A stretch of DNA of 52,429 bases from Bacteroidia bacterium (GTDB lineage Bacteria > Bacteroidota > Bacteroidia > B-17B0 > Aurantibacillaceae). Location of the stretch: positions 1-52,429 of the forward strand of contig JAEUTQ010000019.1 in NCBI GenBank assembly GCA_016787445.1, read 5' to 3'. This document shows, piece by piece, positions 43,427 to 52,293 of this stretch. A program made the position numbers and the translations under genes. The notes under the pieces were generated by a model that worked only from the letters and a program-made list of their open reading frames with translations, was not told where the DNA came from and ran no database searches. Numbering within the stretch: the first letter of the stretch is position 1; the number at the start of each line of letters is the position of its first letter.

Positions 43427-43759
43427 ATGAAAAAAGGAAATTTACTCATCTTTGTTTGCGTTGCAGTTGTCATCATAATGATTCTCGCTTTCGCTTTTGT
43501 TCTAAATAGTGAAAAAAGAGTTGATCAACTTCAAACTGCTTTAAGGAAGAGCTATCAACATCTGACTAATGCCGGAAACCAGTTAATTGAGGTGACTGCC
43601 AATCAAAAACATTTGGAGAATCAAAATCAAAAGCTCATATCTTATATTGAGGCTAAAGAAACTCAGGATAATAGACAGCCAATAGGATTTAAGATTGAGC
43701 GAATGAAGGATTCCAATGATCAAAAAATTAATTCTTTGAATTTCAATTCCGTAAATTAG
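43427..43759 (+). CDS. Membrane-anchored coiled-coil protein
   Basis: 110 residues. One N-terminal membrane span (LLIFVCVAVVIIMILAFAFV, about 6-25), then a heptad-rich helix (about 30-85) and a polar tail. It may place the ubiquitin-like machinery at the inner membrane. Family not recognised. It lies 4 bases after the zinc-ribbon gene and 16 bases before the metallopeptidase gene. Confidence 0.65.
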   Translation: MKKGNLLIFVCVAVVIIMILAFAFVLNSEKRVDQLQTALRKSYQHLTNAGNQLIEVTANQKHLENQNQKLISYIEAKETQDNRQPIGFKIERMKDSNDQKINSLNFNSVN

Positions 43760-43775
43760 TATAAATTAAAAAAAC

Positions 43776-44297
43776 ATGAATAGCTGTACATATAATATTA
43801 GAAAAGCACATCCATATTACCAGAGTTTGGTAAACAGAATTAAATCAATGCTAAGTATGAATCATCCTATCGAGGTTTTTGAAGCGAGTATTGATAATGC
43901 ATGCGCTACGCTTTATAAAAAGGCTTTTTGGGAATCGGAAAAACCAATCATCACCTATAACCCAAATTTTATTTCTCAACTACATAGAGTAAGTCCATGG
44001 GCCGTGGTTGCGGTGTTTGCACACGAAGTAGCTCACCATTACAATGGAGATCTTCACGGAAGATTTTTGGCAAAACAAAATGGCAACTTAATAAATTATA
44101 AATCCCATAGGCAAGAACTCAATGCGGATTACATCGCGGGATGGGTTTTAAGTTGTGAGGGGGCTTCCTTAAATCAAACTACTTCACTTTATTATGCCAT
44201 TGCAATGCCTGACACGTATACGCATCCAGCAACTCATAAAAGAATTCAAGCTGCAACTGAAGGTTGGGTAGCTGCAAGACGTGCACTAGCTGCATAG
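43776..44297 (+). CDS. M48-like HExxH metallopeptidase
   Basis: 173 residues. HEVAH (83-87) with downstream ELNAD (114-118), in which E114 is the likely third zinc ligand, fits an M48-type minimal protease without membrane spans. It may trim the multiubiquitin protein, remove conjugates or degrade a target. Last gene of the operon and of the island. The following 260 bases hold only an inverted repeat (GATTAGC 44305-44311, GCTAATC 44315-44321) and the right island end. Confidence 0.8.
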   Translation: MNSCTYNIRKAHPYYQSLVNRIKSMLSMNHPIEVFEASIDNACATLYKKAFWESEKPIITYNPNFISQLHRVSPWAVVAVFAHEVAHHYNGDLHGRFLAKQNGNLINYKSHRQELNADYIAGWVLSCEGASLNQTTSLYYAIAMPDTYTHPATHKRIQAATEGWVAARRALAA

Positions 44298-44492
44298 AAT
44301 ATTTGATTAGCCTAGCTAATCACTGTATCAACATGCATCGAACAAATGACCAAAGACTAATCTTCGTCAACAGAGTTCTTAATAGAAATAATTCATTAAT
44401 ACTAGTTGCATACCCAGATCTGCGGAAGTTGGAGCAACATTTGTTTTAGATTTTTTCAACCCTTCGAGTCTGCAAGGGACCTCTGCTGGGTA

Positions 44493-44502
44493 GGAGCCAC
44501 CC
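44493..44502. repeat. Right-end copy of the candidate integrase arm site
   Basis: GGAGCCACCC, the reverse complement of 3142-3151 and sharing 9 bases with 3121-3129. It lies 57 bases inside the right att repeat. An extra core-like half-site GGACCTCT sits at 44477-44484. Confidence 0.4.
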
Positions 44503-44522
44503 ACGCTGCCACCCAAAATGCG

Positions 44523-44556
44523 AAACCCCTATAAACACTGGGGTTTACAGGGGTTT
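44523..44556. other. Island-supplied hairpins downstream of tRNA-Cys
   Basis: AAACCCC (44523-44529) can pair with GGGGTTT at 44540-44546 or with the same sequence at 44550-44556. Read on the minus strand these directly follow the tRNA 3' end and may replace its lost terminator or help 3' processing. Confidence 0.5.
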
Positions 44557-44558
44557 TT

Positions 44559-44574
44559 AGAGGTCCCGAGCGGA
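44559..44574. repeat. Right attachment site (attR) within tRNA-Cys
   Basis: AGAGGTCCCGAGCGGA, identical to attL at 2991-3006. It overlaps the acceptor and T-stem end of the intact tRNA gene, so integration leaves the tRNA functional. Confidence 0.85.
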
Positions 44575-44631
44575 TTCGAACCGCTGTAGGAGCTTTTGCA
44601 GAGCTCAGCCTAGCCACTCGGCCACAGGACC
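44561..44631 (-). tRNA. tRNA-Cys (GCA)
   Basis: The minus strand folds into a complete cloverleaf: acceptor GGTCCTG with CGGGACC, D arm GCC/GGC, anticodon stem GAGCT/AGCTC around the loop CTGCAAA (anticodon GCA), and T arm AGCGG/CCGCT around TTCGAAT. Discriminator base T; CCA is not encoded. About 71 bases. It serves as the integration target of the island. Confidence 0.95.
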
Positions 44632-44648
44632 AATTTTAATTGGGATAG

Positions 44649-44656
44649 CAAAAATA
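44649..44656 (-). promoter_or_regulatory. Predicted -7 element of tRNA-Cys
   Basis: Minus-strand TATTTTTG matches TAnnTTTG and lies 17 bases upstream of the tRNA 5' end. No clear -33 partner. Confidence 0.5.
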
Positions 44657-44803
44657 GGGTTTTTTTGATAAAGGAAGCCTAAAAACACGAAAAAAAATAC
44701 TGTCCTTGTGGTTTGAGCCTCAATTTATTAAGGAAATTGTCTTTTGAGCGCCCAATTATACCTCGTCCGTTTCCCTCTCATGAATTAAACTTATCTTTAA
44801 ACC

Positions 44804-45067
44804 ATGCGCATCCACGATCTTATTAACGAAATCCACGAACTAAAAAACAATACACCTCGTAAAGCGGCTTTCGATATCTACAACATCCTCGAAAATAATA
44901 AAACTCTTTTTTTGGACGTGTTGGAGCATGATGTGTTTAATCAAATTTTAAACGACTTCGAAAAAATGGCTTATGCCGCTGCTGCGGAATTAAACTCGCC
45001 ACAATACAAAGATGATTTTTCGAAAGCGTACAATCTTTTAAGTTTTTATCTGAATAAGGTGATATAA
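44804..45067 (+). CDS. Conserved small hypothetical protein
   Basis: 87 residues, all-helical by appearance, acidic, soluble. Unrecognised family. First gene outside the island on the right; the preceding 150 bases hold no other gene. Convergent with the lipoprotein gene, with a shared terminator between. Confidence 0.7.
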   Translation: MRIHDLINEIHELKNNTPRKAAFDIYNILENNKTLFLDVLEHDVFNQILNDFEKMAYAAAAELNSPQYKDDFSKAYNLLSFYLNKVI

Positions 45068-45095
45068 AAAAACCGCTCTGTTACGAACGGTTTTT
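45066..45095. terminator. Bidirectional terminator between convergent genes
   Basis: AAAAACCG and CGGTTTTT arms flank a 12-nt loop in which further pairs are possible. T-runs occur on both strands, suiting the stops at 45067 (plus) and 45123 (minus). Confidence 0.65.
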
Positions 45096-45122
45096 GAACT
45101 ACAGAATAGCAGTATCTATACC

Positions 45123-45899
45123 CTAATTACTGTTTGTGTATTCTGCAGAAGCTTCTGTACTGTTTAATGCTTTATTCCAAATTTTTATTTTATCCATTTT
45201 TCCTTTTAATCGTCCGTTGTTGGTGCTAAATGAAACGCCTCCTATTAAACCTAAGTTGGAAGTTGTTGAAGGTGCTGGATAACTTATACTGTTACCGGAA
45301 CCGGATAATGCGCATAAGGTATCTTTTTGTCCGTTGATGTAAACATCCACATTGTTGTTTCCTTTTACAACAGCCATGTAATGTGTCCACGTGTTTGAAT
45401 TTAAAACAACAGATGATAAAGCGCCAATGGTTGTGCTGTTGGTTGTGTCGCCAACAGTAAGATTAATTCTTCCCACTGCATCCGTGCGAATTAAATACCC
45501 GCAGTAGCCGCCATTAGGTCGCGCATTTGATTGCATAAAATAATTAGAAGCCCAATTCGAACTGTCATCCACGCTTACCCAAAATGAAATCGAGAAAGGT
45601 AAAGCAGGTTGTAATCCCGATGCATTCGGATAGTTAAGGTAACTTGTTCCGTTAAATTTTAATGCTTTGTTGGCATTATTATTACGATCCAAATCATAAG
45701 TGGCGCCATTATTCGTTACAGTAAACGGAACACATGAAGCGTCGGTTAAATTGTTGTTGCATTCTAAGCTAAGAAGTAAATTGGGATTAGCACAGGTGTT
45801 GCCACTTCCCGGATTACTTGGCGCAGGTTCGTTATTGTCTTTCTTTTTGCAGGCAAAGCCTATTGCTAAGGCCACTAGGAGTATAGATATTTTTTTCAT
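45123..45899 (-). CDS. LamG-like (concanavalin A-like) lipoprotein
   Basis: 258 residues. The N-terminal signal MKKISILLVALAIGFAC carries a lipobox (GFAC, lipidated C17), then a lysine/asparagine linker. Residues about 35-255 form a LamG/Laminin_G_3-type beta sandwich (WTHYMAVVKGNNNVDVYING and LKGKMDKIKIWNKAL are typical). It would sit on the outer membrane and bind carbohydrate or protein. Chromosomal, not part of the island. Confidence 0.85.
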   Translation of the reverse strand: MKKISILLVALAIGFACKKKDNNEPAPSNPGSGNTCANPNLLLSLECNNNLTDASCVPFTVTNNGATYDLDRNNNANKALKFNGTSYLNYPNASGLQPALPFSISFWVSVDDSSNWASNYFMQSNARPNGGYCGYLIRTDAVGRINLTVGDTTNSTTIGALSSVVLNSNTWTHYMAVVKGNNNVDVYINGQKDTLCALSGSGNSISYPAPSTTSNLGLIGGVSFSTNNGRLKGKMDKIKIWNKALNSTEASAEYTNSN

Positions 45900-45953
45900 G
45901 GATATTGTTTTTTCAAATATCCATCTACATTTTTTCTTTTTTGGGCAAAACAG

Positions 45954-45986
45954 ATAAGTGCAGTGTTTTTGGTAATAAGTGCAGTG
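45954..45986. repeat. Two 12-bp direct repeats
   Basis: ATAAGTGCAGTG at 45954-45965 and 45975-45986, start to start 21 bases (two helical turns), between the hrpB stop and the lipoprotein gene start. They may bind a regulator of the lipoprotein gene. Confidence 0.35.
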
Positions 45987-45989
45987 GTT

Positions 45990-48473
45990 TTATTTATGAC
46001 TACGGCCTTTTGCAACGGCTGTTGCACTCCATGGGTCTTCCGGCCAGGCATGTTTTGGATAACGACGCTTTAATTCACTCTTCACTTCAGTATAAGTGTT
46101 ATTCCAGAAACTTCTTAAATCGGTGGTGACTTGCACCGGCTTATATCCCGGTGATAAAAGATGCATCACCAATGAAATTTTATTCTGATTTATTGTTGGT
46201 GTGTCGCTCAATCCAAACACTTCTTGTAATCGCACGGCTAATACAGGCGCCGCGCCGTTCGGAAAATAGTCTATTTTGATTTTAGAACCACTGGGCACTT
46301 CTATACGTGCTGGCGCTAATTCTTCTAATTTCTGCTGCAGTTCCCATTCTAAGGAATGGAGTAAAATGTGAGAGAGATTGAGTTTCTTAAAATCTTCGTT
46401 TTTCTTGATGTCTTTTAAATAAGGCGCCAACCATTTGTCGCAGCTTTGCAATAGTGTTTCGTTGCTTACATCCGGCCAAGCTTCTTCAGAATTCCATTTG
46501 CGCAAACTCAGAATTCTGTTTTGTAATTGTTTGACCTCATCATTAAAATCAAGCAAAGCATCGCCTTCTTTTTTAATGGCGTTACACAAGGCTTCGTTTA
46601 TTTTTTCCTCCGAAGGATTTGTCAGCGCTTTGCTTTGTAAAACAATATTTCCAATACGTAATTCTTTATTGGCAACGATGCCTCCTTTACGTGTTTCCCA
46701 GGTAATGATTTCTCTTTCTTTTACCAAGGAAACCAAATCTTTTGGATTGAGTGGAGCGGCTAAAAATATTTTCCCTAATCCTTCTCTTAAATCCATATGC
46801 GCTACGGCCAGCCAGCTTTCATGTGCCAAATCATCTTTGTGGCCTGCCGCGGCAATCTTACCGTTAGCTAATTGGAATTGCGCGTTATTACCCGGACGCG
46901 CAGAGGCAATTCTCTCCGGATACGCATAGGCTAAGAGTAATCCGGTTTCGTAGGCGTCAACAGGGTCGTTGCTGATTTCAATTTTAAGCATGTTGCGATA
47001 CGATGAGGCTATTTTTTCGATGCGCGAAAATTTTCCACCGCTACTGTTATTATTTCTTGCTCTTCGCAAAGCTTCAATCCGTAAGTTGATGTCGATACCC
47101 GAATCTTTTGGAAGCGGATCACGTTCTTCTATAATGGCTGCAATGTCGCAGGCTAAGGCTTTATTATATTCTCCCTCTGCTAAAATTAACATGTGTGCAA
47201 TGCGGGGGTGACAAGGCAATTTATGTATGTCTTTACCGTGCGCCGTAATTTTTCCATTCTCCAGTGCGTTAATGTTTTCGAGAATATCGCTCGCTTGTGC
47301 AATGGCTGCTTTTGGAGGAGGGCTGAGCCACGTTAGTTGAGCAATATCGTGAACGCCCCATTGTGCCATATCTAAAACCAAGGAAGCTAAATCGGCTTCC
47401 ATGATTTCAGGGATGCGGTGTTCTGCCAGACGTTCATGCGTTGCTTTCGTCCACATTCTGTAACAAACGCCACTGCTTAATCGTCCGGCGCGACCTGCTC
47501 TCTGGTCGGCAGAATCTTTTGAAATGCGAACTGTTTCCAATTTGGTTAATCCGGAGCGCGTATCAAATCTTGAAATTTTTCCGAAGCCTGTATCTATTAC
47601 TATTCGGATTCCTTCAATCGTTAAACTTGTTTCTGCAATGGAAGTGGCTAATACCACTTTGCGTTTTCCGTTTCTGTTGGGAAGTATCGCTGCTATTTGC
47701 TGATTTTTTGGAAGCTGTCCGTATAAAGCGTGAATAGAAAAATCCGGTAAATCTTTTAGTAAGAGTTCTTCGCATTTCCGAATATCTGCTTCACCCGGAA
47801 AAAACACCAGCACATCACCTTCGTGTTTTTGTGTGGCTTGAATGATTGTTCTTGCAGCTAATTCAGGTAACAGAAATTCATCCGCATCGCTTGTGTAATG
47901 TATGTCAACCGGATATTGCCTGCCTTCACTTTGTATGACTTTGCATTTTAATAATGAACTAAGTTCCGGCACATTTAGTGTAGCCGACATCACCATGATT
48001 TGCAAATCGGGACGTAAAACCTGTTGTGCTTCGCGACAAAGCGCTAAAGCTAAATCGGCATTTAAACTGCGTTCGTGAAATTCATCAAAAATAACCATCC
48101 CCACATCTTCCAAAGCATTATCACTTTGCAGCATACGCGTTAAGATTCCTTCGGTGACTACTTCAATTTTGGTTTGATTGCTGACACGTGTTTCAAAACG
48201 TATACGGTAACCAATTTCTTTTCCGGTTTCACTCTCTAATAAATCCGACATACGCTCGGCGATGCTTCTCGCGGCTAAACGACGCGGCTCGAGCATAATG
48301 ATTTTTTTACCGTTCAGAAATGTTTCATTCATTAAGGCAAGCGGCAATAAAGTACTTTTTCCGGCGCCCGGAGGTGCAGTAACAATTAAGGTGTTTTCAG
48401 AATGAAGATGTTCTCGTACATTCGAAATAATGTCGCGAACCGGCAAATCAATATCAAAAGGATTGAATGACAT
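45990..48473 (-). CDS. hrpB: ATP-dependent helicase HrpB
   Basis: 827 residues, usual HrpB length. DEAH/RHA-type SF2 helicase: P-loop APPGAGKST (33-41), DEFHERS (about 121-127), SATLN (about 153-157), QRAGRAGRL (about 335-343), and the HrpB C-terminal domain. The exact cellular role is not settled in bacteria. Chromosomal; its promoter has a TACCTTTG -7 element at 48491-48484. Confidence 0.93.
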   Translation of the reverse strand: MSFNPFDIDLPVRDIISNVREHLHSENTLIVTAPPGAGKSTLLPLALMNETFLNGKKIIMLEPRRLAARSIAERMSDLLESETGKEIGYRIRFETRVSNQTKIEVVTEGILTRMLQSDNALEDVGMVIFDEFHERSLNADLALALCREAQQVLRPDLQIMVMSATLNVPELSSLLKCKVIQSEGRQYPVDIHYTSDADEFLLPELAARTIIQATQKHEGDVLVFFPGEADIRKCEELLLKDLPDFSIHALYGQLPKNQQIAAILPNRNGKRKVVLATSIAETSLTIEGIRIVIDTGFGKISRFDTRSGLTKLETVRISKDSADQRAGRAGRLSSGVCYRMWTKATHERLAEHRIPEIMEADLASLVLDMAQWGVHDIAQLTWLSPPPKAAIAQASDILENINALENGKITAHGKDIHKLPCHPRIAHMLILAEGEYNKALACDIAAIIEERDPLPKDSGIDINLRIEALRRARNNNSSGGKFSRIEKIASSYRNMLKIEISNDPVDAYETGLLLAYAYPERIASARPGNNAQFQLANGKIAAAGHKDDLAHESWLAVAHMDLREGLGKIFLAAPLNPKDLVSLVKEREIITWETRKGGIVANKELRIGNIVLQSKALTNPSEEKINEALCNAIKKEGDALLDFNDEVKQLQNRILSLRKWNSEEAWPDVSNETLLQSCDKWLAPYLKDIKKNEDFKKLNLSHILLHSLEWELQQKLEELAPARIEVPSGSKIKIDYFPNGAAPVLAVRLQEVFGLSDTPTINQNKISLVMHLLSPGYKPVQVTTDLRSFWNNTYTEVKSELKRRYPKHAWPEDPWSATAVAKGRSHK

Positions 48474-48483
48474 CTGAGAAGCG

Positions 48484-48491
48484 CAAAGGTA
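48484..48491 (-). promoter_or_regulatory. Predicted -7 element of hrpB
   Basis: Minus-strand TACCTTTG matches TAnnTTTG, ending 10 bases upstream of the hrpB ATG. Confidence 0.45.
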
Positions 48492-48536
48492 AATAAACGT
48501 TACGGATAGAATGAATTATTAAAGGTTTAAATTTCA

Positions 48537-48544
48537 TATATTTG
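48537..48544 (+). promoter_or_regulatory. Predicted -7 element of the T9SS protein gene
   Basis: TATATTTG ends 2 bases before the first ATG (48547), with a second ATG directly after. Transcription would begin close to the start codon, so a leaderless mRNA is possible. Confidence 0.4.
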
Positions 48545-48546
48545 TT

Positions 48547-51500
48547 ATGATGAGTCAGTTCAGAATTATAAATAGTATAATTGGTTTACTTCTATTCGCT
48601 CATGTTATCTTAAGAGCGCAGATTGTACCGCCGTATATTCAACATTTTGATTCAGTAAATTGTACGGGTTGGACGCACGGAGCAATTACCGGTACGGACG
48701 ATTGGCAGCGGGGCATACCAAGTGGCGTAGTATTAAATTCTGCTGCCTCTGCACCAAATGTATGGGCAACTAAATTGAATGGCAATACAACATCTAGTTC
48801 CGTCATGTATTTAGTGACTCCAAGTTTTGACTTGTCGAATATGACAAAAGTGTATCAGATATCCTTTTCACATAGATATCAAACCACCAATAATTTAGCG
48901 GGATGTAATGTGGAGTATTCAACTAATGGCGGGTTGAGTTGGCTTCTTTTAAATGGAACTCTTAGTCAAAAAATAAGTTGGTATAATAATGTAAACTGCA
49001 GTTCGTTAGGAGGTCAGTCTTCCTGGTCAGGTAATTCTTTTGGTGGATATAATTATCCTGCGCATAGTTTAATTTCATTGCAAGGTCAATCCAATGTTAA
49101 GTTTAGATTTAAGTATGGTAATACGAATGCTACCGGGAAAACTGAGGGTTGGATTATTGATGATTTTAGTATTACAGAAACTGCACCGGATGTAATAGCA
49201 ACATCTGGTACGAAATTTATTGGAGCAAAGAACTTTGCAACATTTACAGTTAGTACCACTTTTGTATATAATAGTATTGGTCCACCAACCTATTCTAATG
49301 TTACAAATTATTATTTCTCATACGATTCTATTTTTGATGCAAGCGATGCGTTAATTGGAACTAAATCTCACACGGTTAATTCAACAATTTCTCCATATAC
49401 TCATACAATTGCAATGTTGCCTAATTTAAAGGCTCGTAATTATTGGGTGTTTTACCGACATGACGCAACGAATAACCTGGTAGAGGCGAATGAAAACAAT
49501 AATGTTGGATGTATGGTACTGCAGATAGATACAACTTTTAACATACCAGAGCATAAAGAAGATTTTGAAGGGACGGTTAATTATTGGAAACCTTCAGGAG
49601 TACCATTATATTGGGTTAAGGGAAAAAGCAACGTGCATCAAATTGAGGGCACGCATTCGGGAAATAAAAGTTGGTATATAAAAAATCCAAATTACTCTGC
49701 GCCTTTCGCGCCAGTTCAATATCTGGAAAGTCCTTATTTTGATTTCTCCGCACAAAATAATAATGTTATTTGTTTTTGGTTAAAGGCTAAAAGCACGTTC
49801 ACTTCAAATCCCTCTAAATTCGGCATTGAATTATCGGCAACAAATTCTTTGCCAAGTTTTTCTACACCAACTTTTTTTCCTATGCCAAGGTTTAACGATT
49901 GGGACTGTAACTGTTTTAGTCTTTCTAGTTTGAATGGTCAGAACAATGCGAAAATCCGTTTCGTTCATTCGGATATGATGTCTTTTGAATTTTTCCAACA
50001 AAACATAAATTTAGATGACATATATATTGGTCAACCAAAGCCGGATTTAAGTATAGAACATACTTATACAATAAACACTAATTCATCATTAGTTACGGAT
50101 ACGTTATATTATAGGCTGTTTAATGGTGGAGCAGTATCTTCATCTAACTCAACTACCGAATTTTATTGGTCTACTGATAGTTTGCTTGATGCAAGTGATT
50201 TATTCTTAGGATCTATTGCAGAACCTTCAATATCCTCACTTGGGTTTTTAAATCAAAAATTTGTTTTTTCAAAACCAACCACTTCGAATGGAAATTATTT
50301 TATCATCTATAAAGTTGATGTAACTGGAGCCATTAATGAGATGTGGGAATCAAATAATTTAGGCTATTATAGATTGAAACAAGAATCTATTTACTCCACA
50401 CCTTATTTTAATGATTTCGAAACACAAGCAAACGGGTGGTGGCATAATTCAACAATAGGATTGGATAGTTGGAAATTAGGTACTCCAACAGGAACTATAC
50501 TTAACACTGCTTTCTCGGGAACTTCTGCGTTTAGCACAACACAGCTTTCGCCATTACCAAAAATGAGCAGAGCACATTTGTATTCGCCAATTTTTGATTT
50601 TACTACAATTGCAGATCCGGTTTTAGAAATGGATATGAAACTACATTATCGTACCAAATATACGTTTGAATCACAAATGAATCTTAGTTATTCAATAGAT
50701 GGTGGTGCTACATGGAAAGTTCTAGACACAACAAGCTCTTCATTTAATCGGTGGTATTATCCAATGACATTTAATACATGGGCAGGTATTGATGTGGAAT
50801 ACTATAATGGAAATGTTTCTCATTTGTTATTTTCAGGAGCAGAAAAAGCTTTTCCTTCAACATATGAATATAATTCTCGTGATGTAGATGGAAATACGAG
50901 GTATAATGTAGATATTGCTTTTTTGGCTGGTAAACCACATGTACAATTTAGATTTAATATTGGCTCGGCAAAGAATGACTCAACTTTAATAACCGGATAT
51001 AGTGATTTGGAAGGAGCTATCATGGATAATTTTTCAATTAATGGACGGGTTGTTGATTTGTTTGTGCCTTACAAAAAGCATTTGATGATTAGTTCTAATA
51101 AACAAAAAATAGGGTTTAGTATGTATATTAAGAATAGCGGAAATTATATTTCATATACAACGACTAATAAATTTTATGTTTCCACCGATACAATTTTAGA
51201 TGCTTCCGACTTTTATCTGGGAGAAGATACTATGAAAGGAATTAGACCGGAGTTTAAAAGATACATCAACAAGACTTTTAATTCGCCAGCTAACTTATCA
51301 AATTATAATTATCTAATCTATCAACTTGATGGCCCAAATTTCAATGCTGAAAAGAATGAAAATAATAATGTTGGCTATTGGCCACTTTCATTAGATAGCA
51401 TTAAAACTTTGCCATATCTAATGGATTTCAATGATACGATTGTGAATGGATGGTATGAGAATTTAATAGAGCCGTTTACCGGGAAGCTTCTTCAAGATAA

Positions 51501-52293
51501 ATGGCGATTCAGAAATATACGAGGGATTGCGGAGCGTATTAATACACCCCAGAGACAAACGGGAACAATGTTTACTGAGGCAATAAATAATAACATCCAT
51601 GTTTCGCAAGTGCCATTCTGGTATTTGGAAAGTCCGGTATTTAATTTTTCAAACTATAATAACCTACAATTAAGTTTCAAACTCTTTGTGTATGCTTCTG
51701 CGGTTTCAGGAGGAAATTTGGAATATTCTTTAAATGGCGGTAATACGTGGAGTGTTTTAACTCCTTCAATACCAAGCCAGGGATATAATTGGTATAATAG
51801 CCCTTCGCTTTCTTATTTGTCTGCACCGGGATGGAATTTTATTTTCAAGCCAATTGTTTATCTTGATTCGGCGTGGATAAATATTGGATTTTTATCTGGA
51901 CAGCCAAGCGTAGTATTTAGATATAAGTTTAAGGACAGCTTTGATGCTACTAGTAACTATGCCTCTCAAGGGATGAGTATTGATAATTTCAGAATAACGG
52001 GCAGTCCAATAGCGCTTAATGTAGACACAAAGAAAAATGAAGGTTTTATAAATGTGTATTCTTATGATAACGAGGTTTACATAAATTATGGGATATTAAA
52101 TGATGCTAATAGAGAATATGAAATCAAGATAATAAATCTAACAGGTCAAGTTCTCTCATCTCAAAAACAAGTTTTAAATACTGGTGTAAATATTTATAAT
52201 ATTCCAATTAATTTATCTGATGGAGTATATATCATTACGTTGGAGAATTCTAAACAACTTATTCGGCAAAAAATAAACTATTACAAGCACTAG
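48547..52293 (+). CDS. Secreted T9SS cargo protein with jelly-roll and CARDB-like repeats
   Basis: 1248 residues. Signal peptide about 1-25 (IINSIIGLLLFAHVILRAQ). Alternating modules follow: MAM/jelly-roll-like units, each beginning with a YI/PYF..DF pattern and closing near DDFSI or DNFSI (about 25-215, 340-500, 620-845, 960-1160), and three CARDB-like units carrying the DASD and NENNNVG or ESNNLG patterns (about 220-335, 505-615, 855-955). The last 80 residues are a type-A Por secretion sorting domain (EIKIINLTGQVLSSQKQ, GVYIITLENSKQLIRQKI). It is exported by the type IX system, probably for adhesion. Either of two adjacent ATGs may be used. Confidence 0.88.
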   Translation: MMSQFRIINSIIGLLLFAHVILRAQIVPPYIQHFDSVNCTGWTHGAITGTDDWQRGIPSGVVLNSAASAPNVWATKLNGNTTSSSVMYLVTPSFDLSNMTKVYQISFSHRYQTTNNLAGCNVEYSTNGGLSWLLLNGTLSQKISWYNNVNCSSLGGQSSWSGNSFGGYNYPAHSLISLQGQSNVKFRFKYGNTNATGKTEGWIIDDFSITETAPDVIATSGTKFIGAKNFATFTVSTTFVYNSIGPPTYSNVTNYYFSYDSIFDASDALIGTKSHTVNSTISPYTHTIAMLPNLKARNYWVFYRHDATNNLVEANENNNVGCMVLQIDTTFNIPEHKEDFEGTVNYWKPSGVPLYWVKGKSNVHQIEGTHSGNKSWYIKNPNYSAPFAPVQYLESPYFDFSAQNNNVICFWLKAKSTFTSNPSKFGIELSATNSLPSFSTPTFFPMPRFNDWDCNCFSLSSLNGQNNAKIRFVHSDMMSFEFFQQNINLDDIYIGQPKPDLSIEHTYTINTNSSLVTDTLYYRLFNGGAVSSSNSTTEFYWSTDSLLDASDLFLGSIAEPSISSLGFLNQKFVFSKPTTSNGNYFIIYKVDVTGAINEMWESNNLGYYRLKQESIYSTPYFNDFETQANGWWHNSTIGLDSWKLGTPTGTILNTAFSGTSAFSTTQLSPLPKMSRAHLYSPIFDFTTIADPVLEMDMKLHYRTKYTFESQMNLSYSIDGGATWKVLDTTSSSFNRWYYPMTFNTWAGIDVEYYNGNVSHLLFSGAEKAFPSTYEYNSRDVDGNTRYNVDIAFLAGKPHVQFRFNIGSAKNDSTLITGYSDLEGAIMDNFSINGRVVDLFVPYKKHLMISSNKQKIGFSMYIKNSGNYISYTTTNKFYVSTDTILDASDFYLGEDTMKGIRPEFKRYINKTFNSPANLSNYNYLIYQLDGPNFNAEKNENNNVGYWPLSLDSIKTLPYLMDFNDTIVNGWYENLIEPFTGKLLQDKWRFRNIRGIAERINTPQRQTGTMFTEAINNNIHVSQVPFWYLESPVFNFSNYNNLQLSFKLFVYASAVSGGNLEYSLNGGNTWSVLTPSIPSQGYNWYNSPSLSYLSAPGWNFIFKPIVYLDSAWINIGFLSGQPSVVFRYKFKDSFDATSNYASQGMSIDNFRITGSPIALNVDTKKNEGFINVYSYDNEVYINYGILNDANREYEIKIINLTGQVLSSQKQVLNTGVNIYNIPINLSDGVYIITLENSKQLIRQKINYYKH

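Larger units (their letters stand above)
2991..44574. mobile_element. tRNA-Cys-integrated genomic (defence) island, about 41.6 kb
   Basis: The boundaries are set by an identical 16-bp direct repeat at 2991-3006 and 44559-44574, which corresponds to the 3' end of tRNA-Cys. A complete tyrosine recombinase gene lies 183 bases inside the left repeat. The cargo is dominated by nucleases, helicases, proteases, toxin-antitoxin genes and a ubiquitin-like system, and both flanks look like chromosomal housekeeping DNA. No relaxase, type IV secretion, replication initiator, transposase or phage structural gene was recognised. The element therefore appears to be an integrase-dependent island rather than a self-transmissible ICE or a complete prophage; it could be mobilised in trans. 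Confidence 0.85.

Noticed and set aside
3189..44297. Self-transmissible ICE or prophage
   Set aside because: No relaxase, VirB4/TraG-like protein, phage capsid, terminase or tail gene was recognised. Only the integrase and an excisionase-like protein are present.
44264..44449. 61-codon ORF after the metallopeptidase gene
   Set aside because: It overlaps the end of that gene in another frame, has no family resemblance and contains an inverted repeat. It is likely chance coding.
44477..44484. Second tRNA remnant or tandem att site at the right end
   Set aside because: Only 8 bases (GGACCTCT) match the core half-site and no further tRNA sequence follows, so it may be chance or an accessory binding site.
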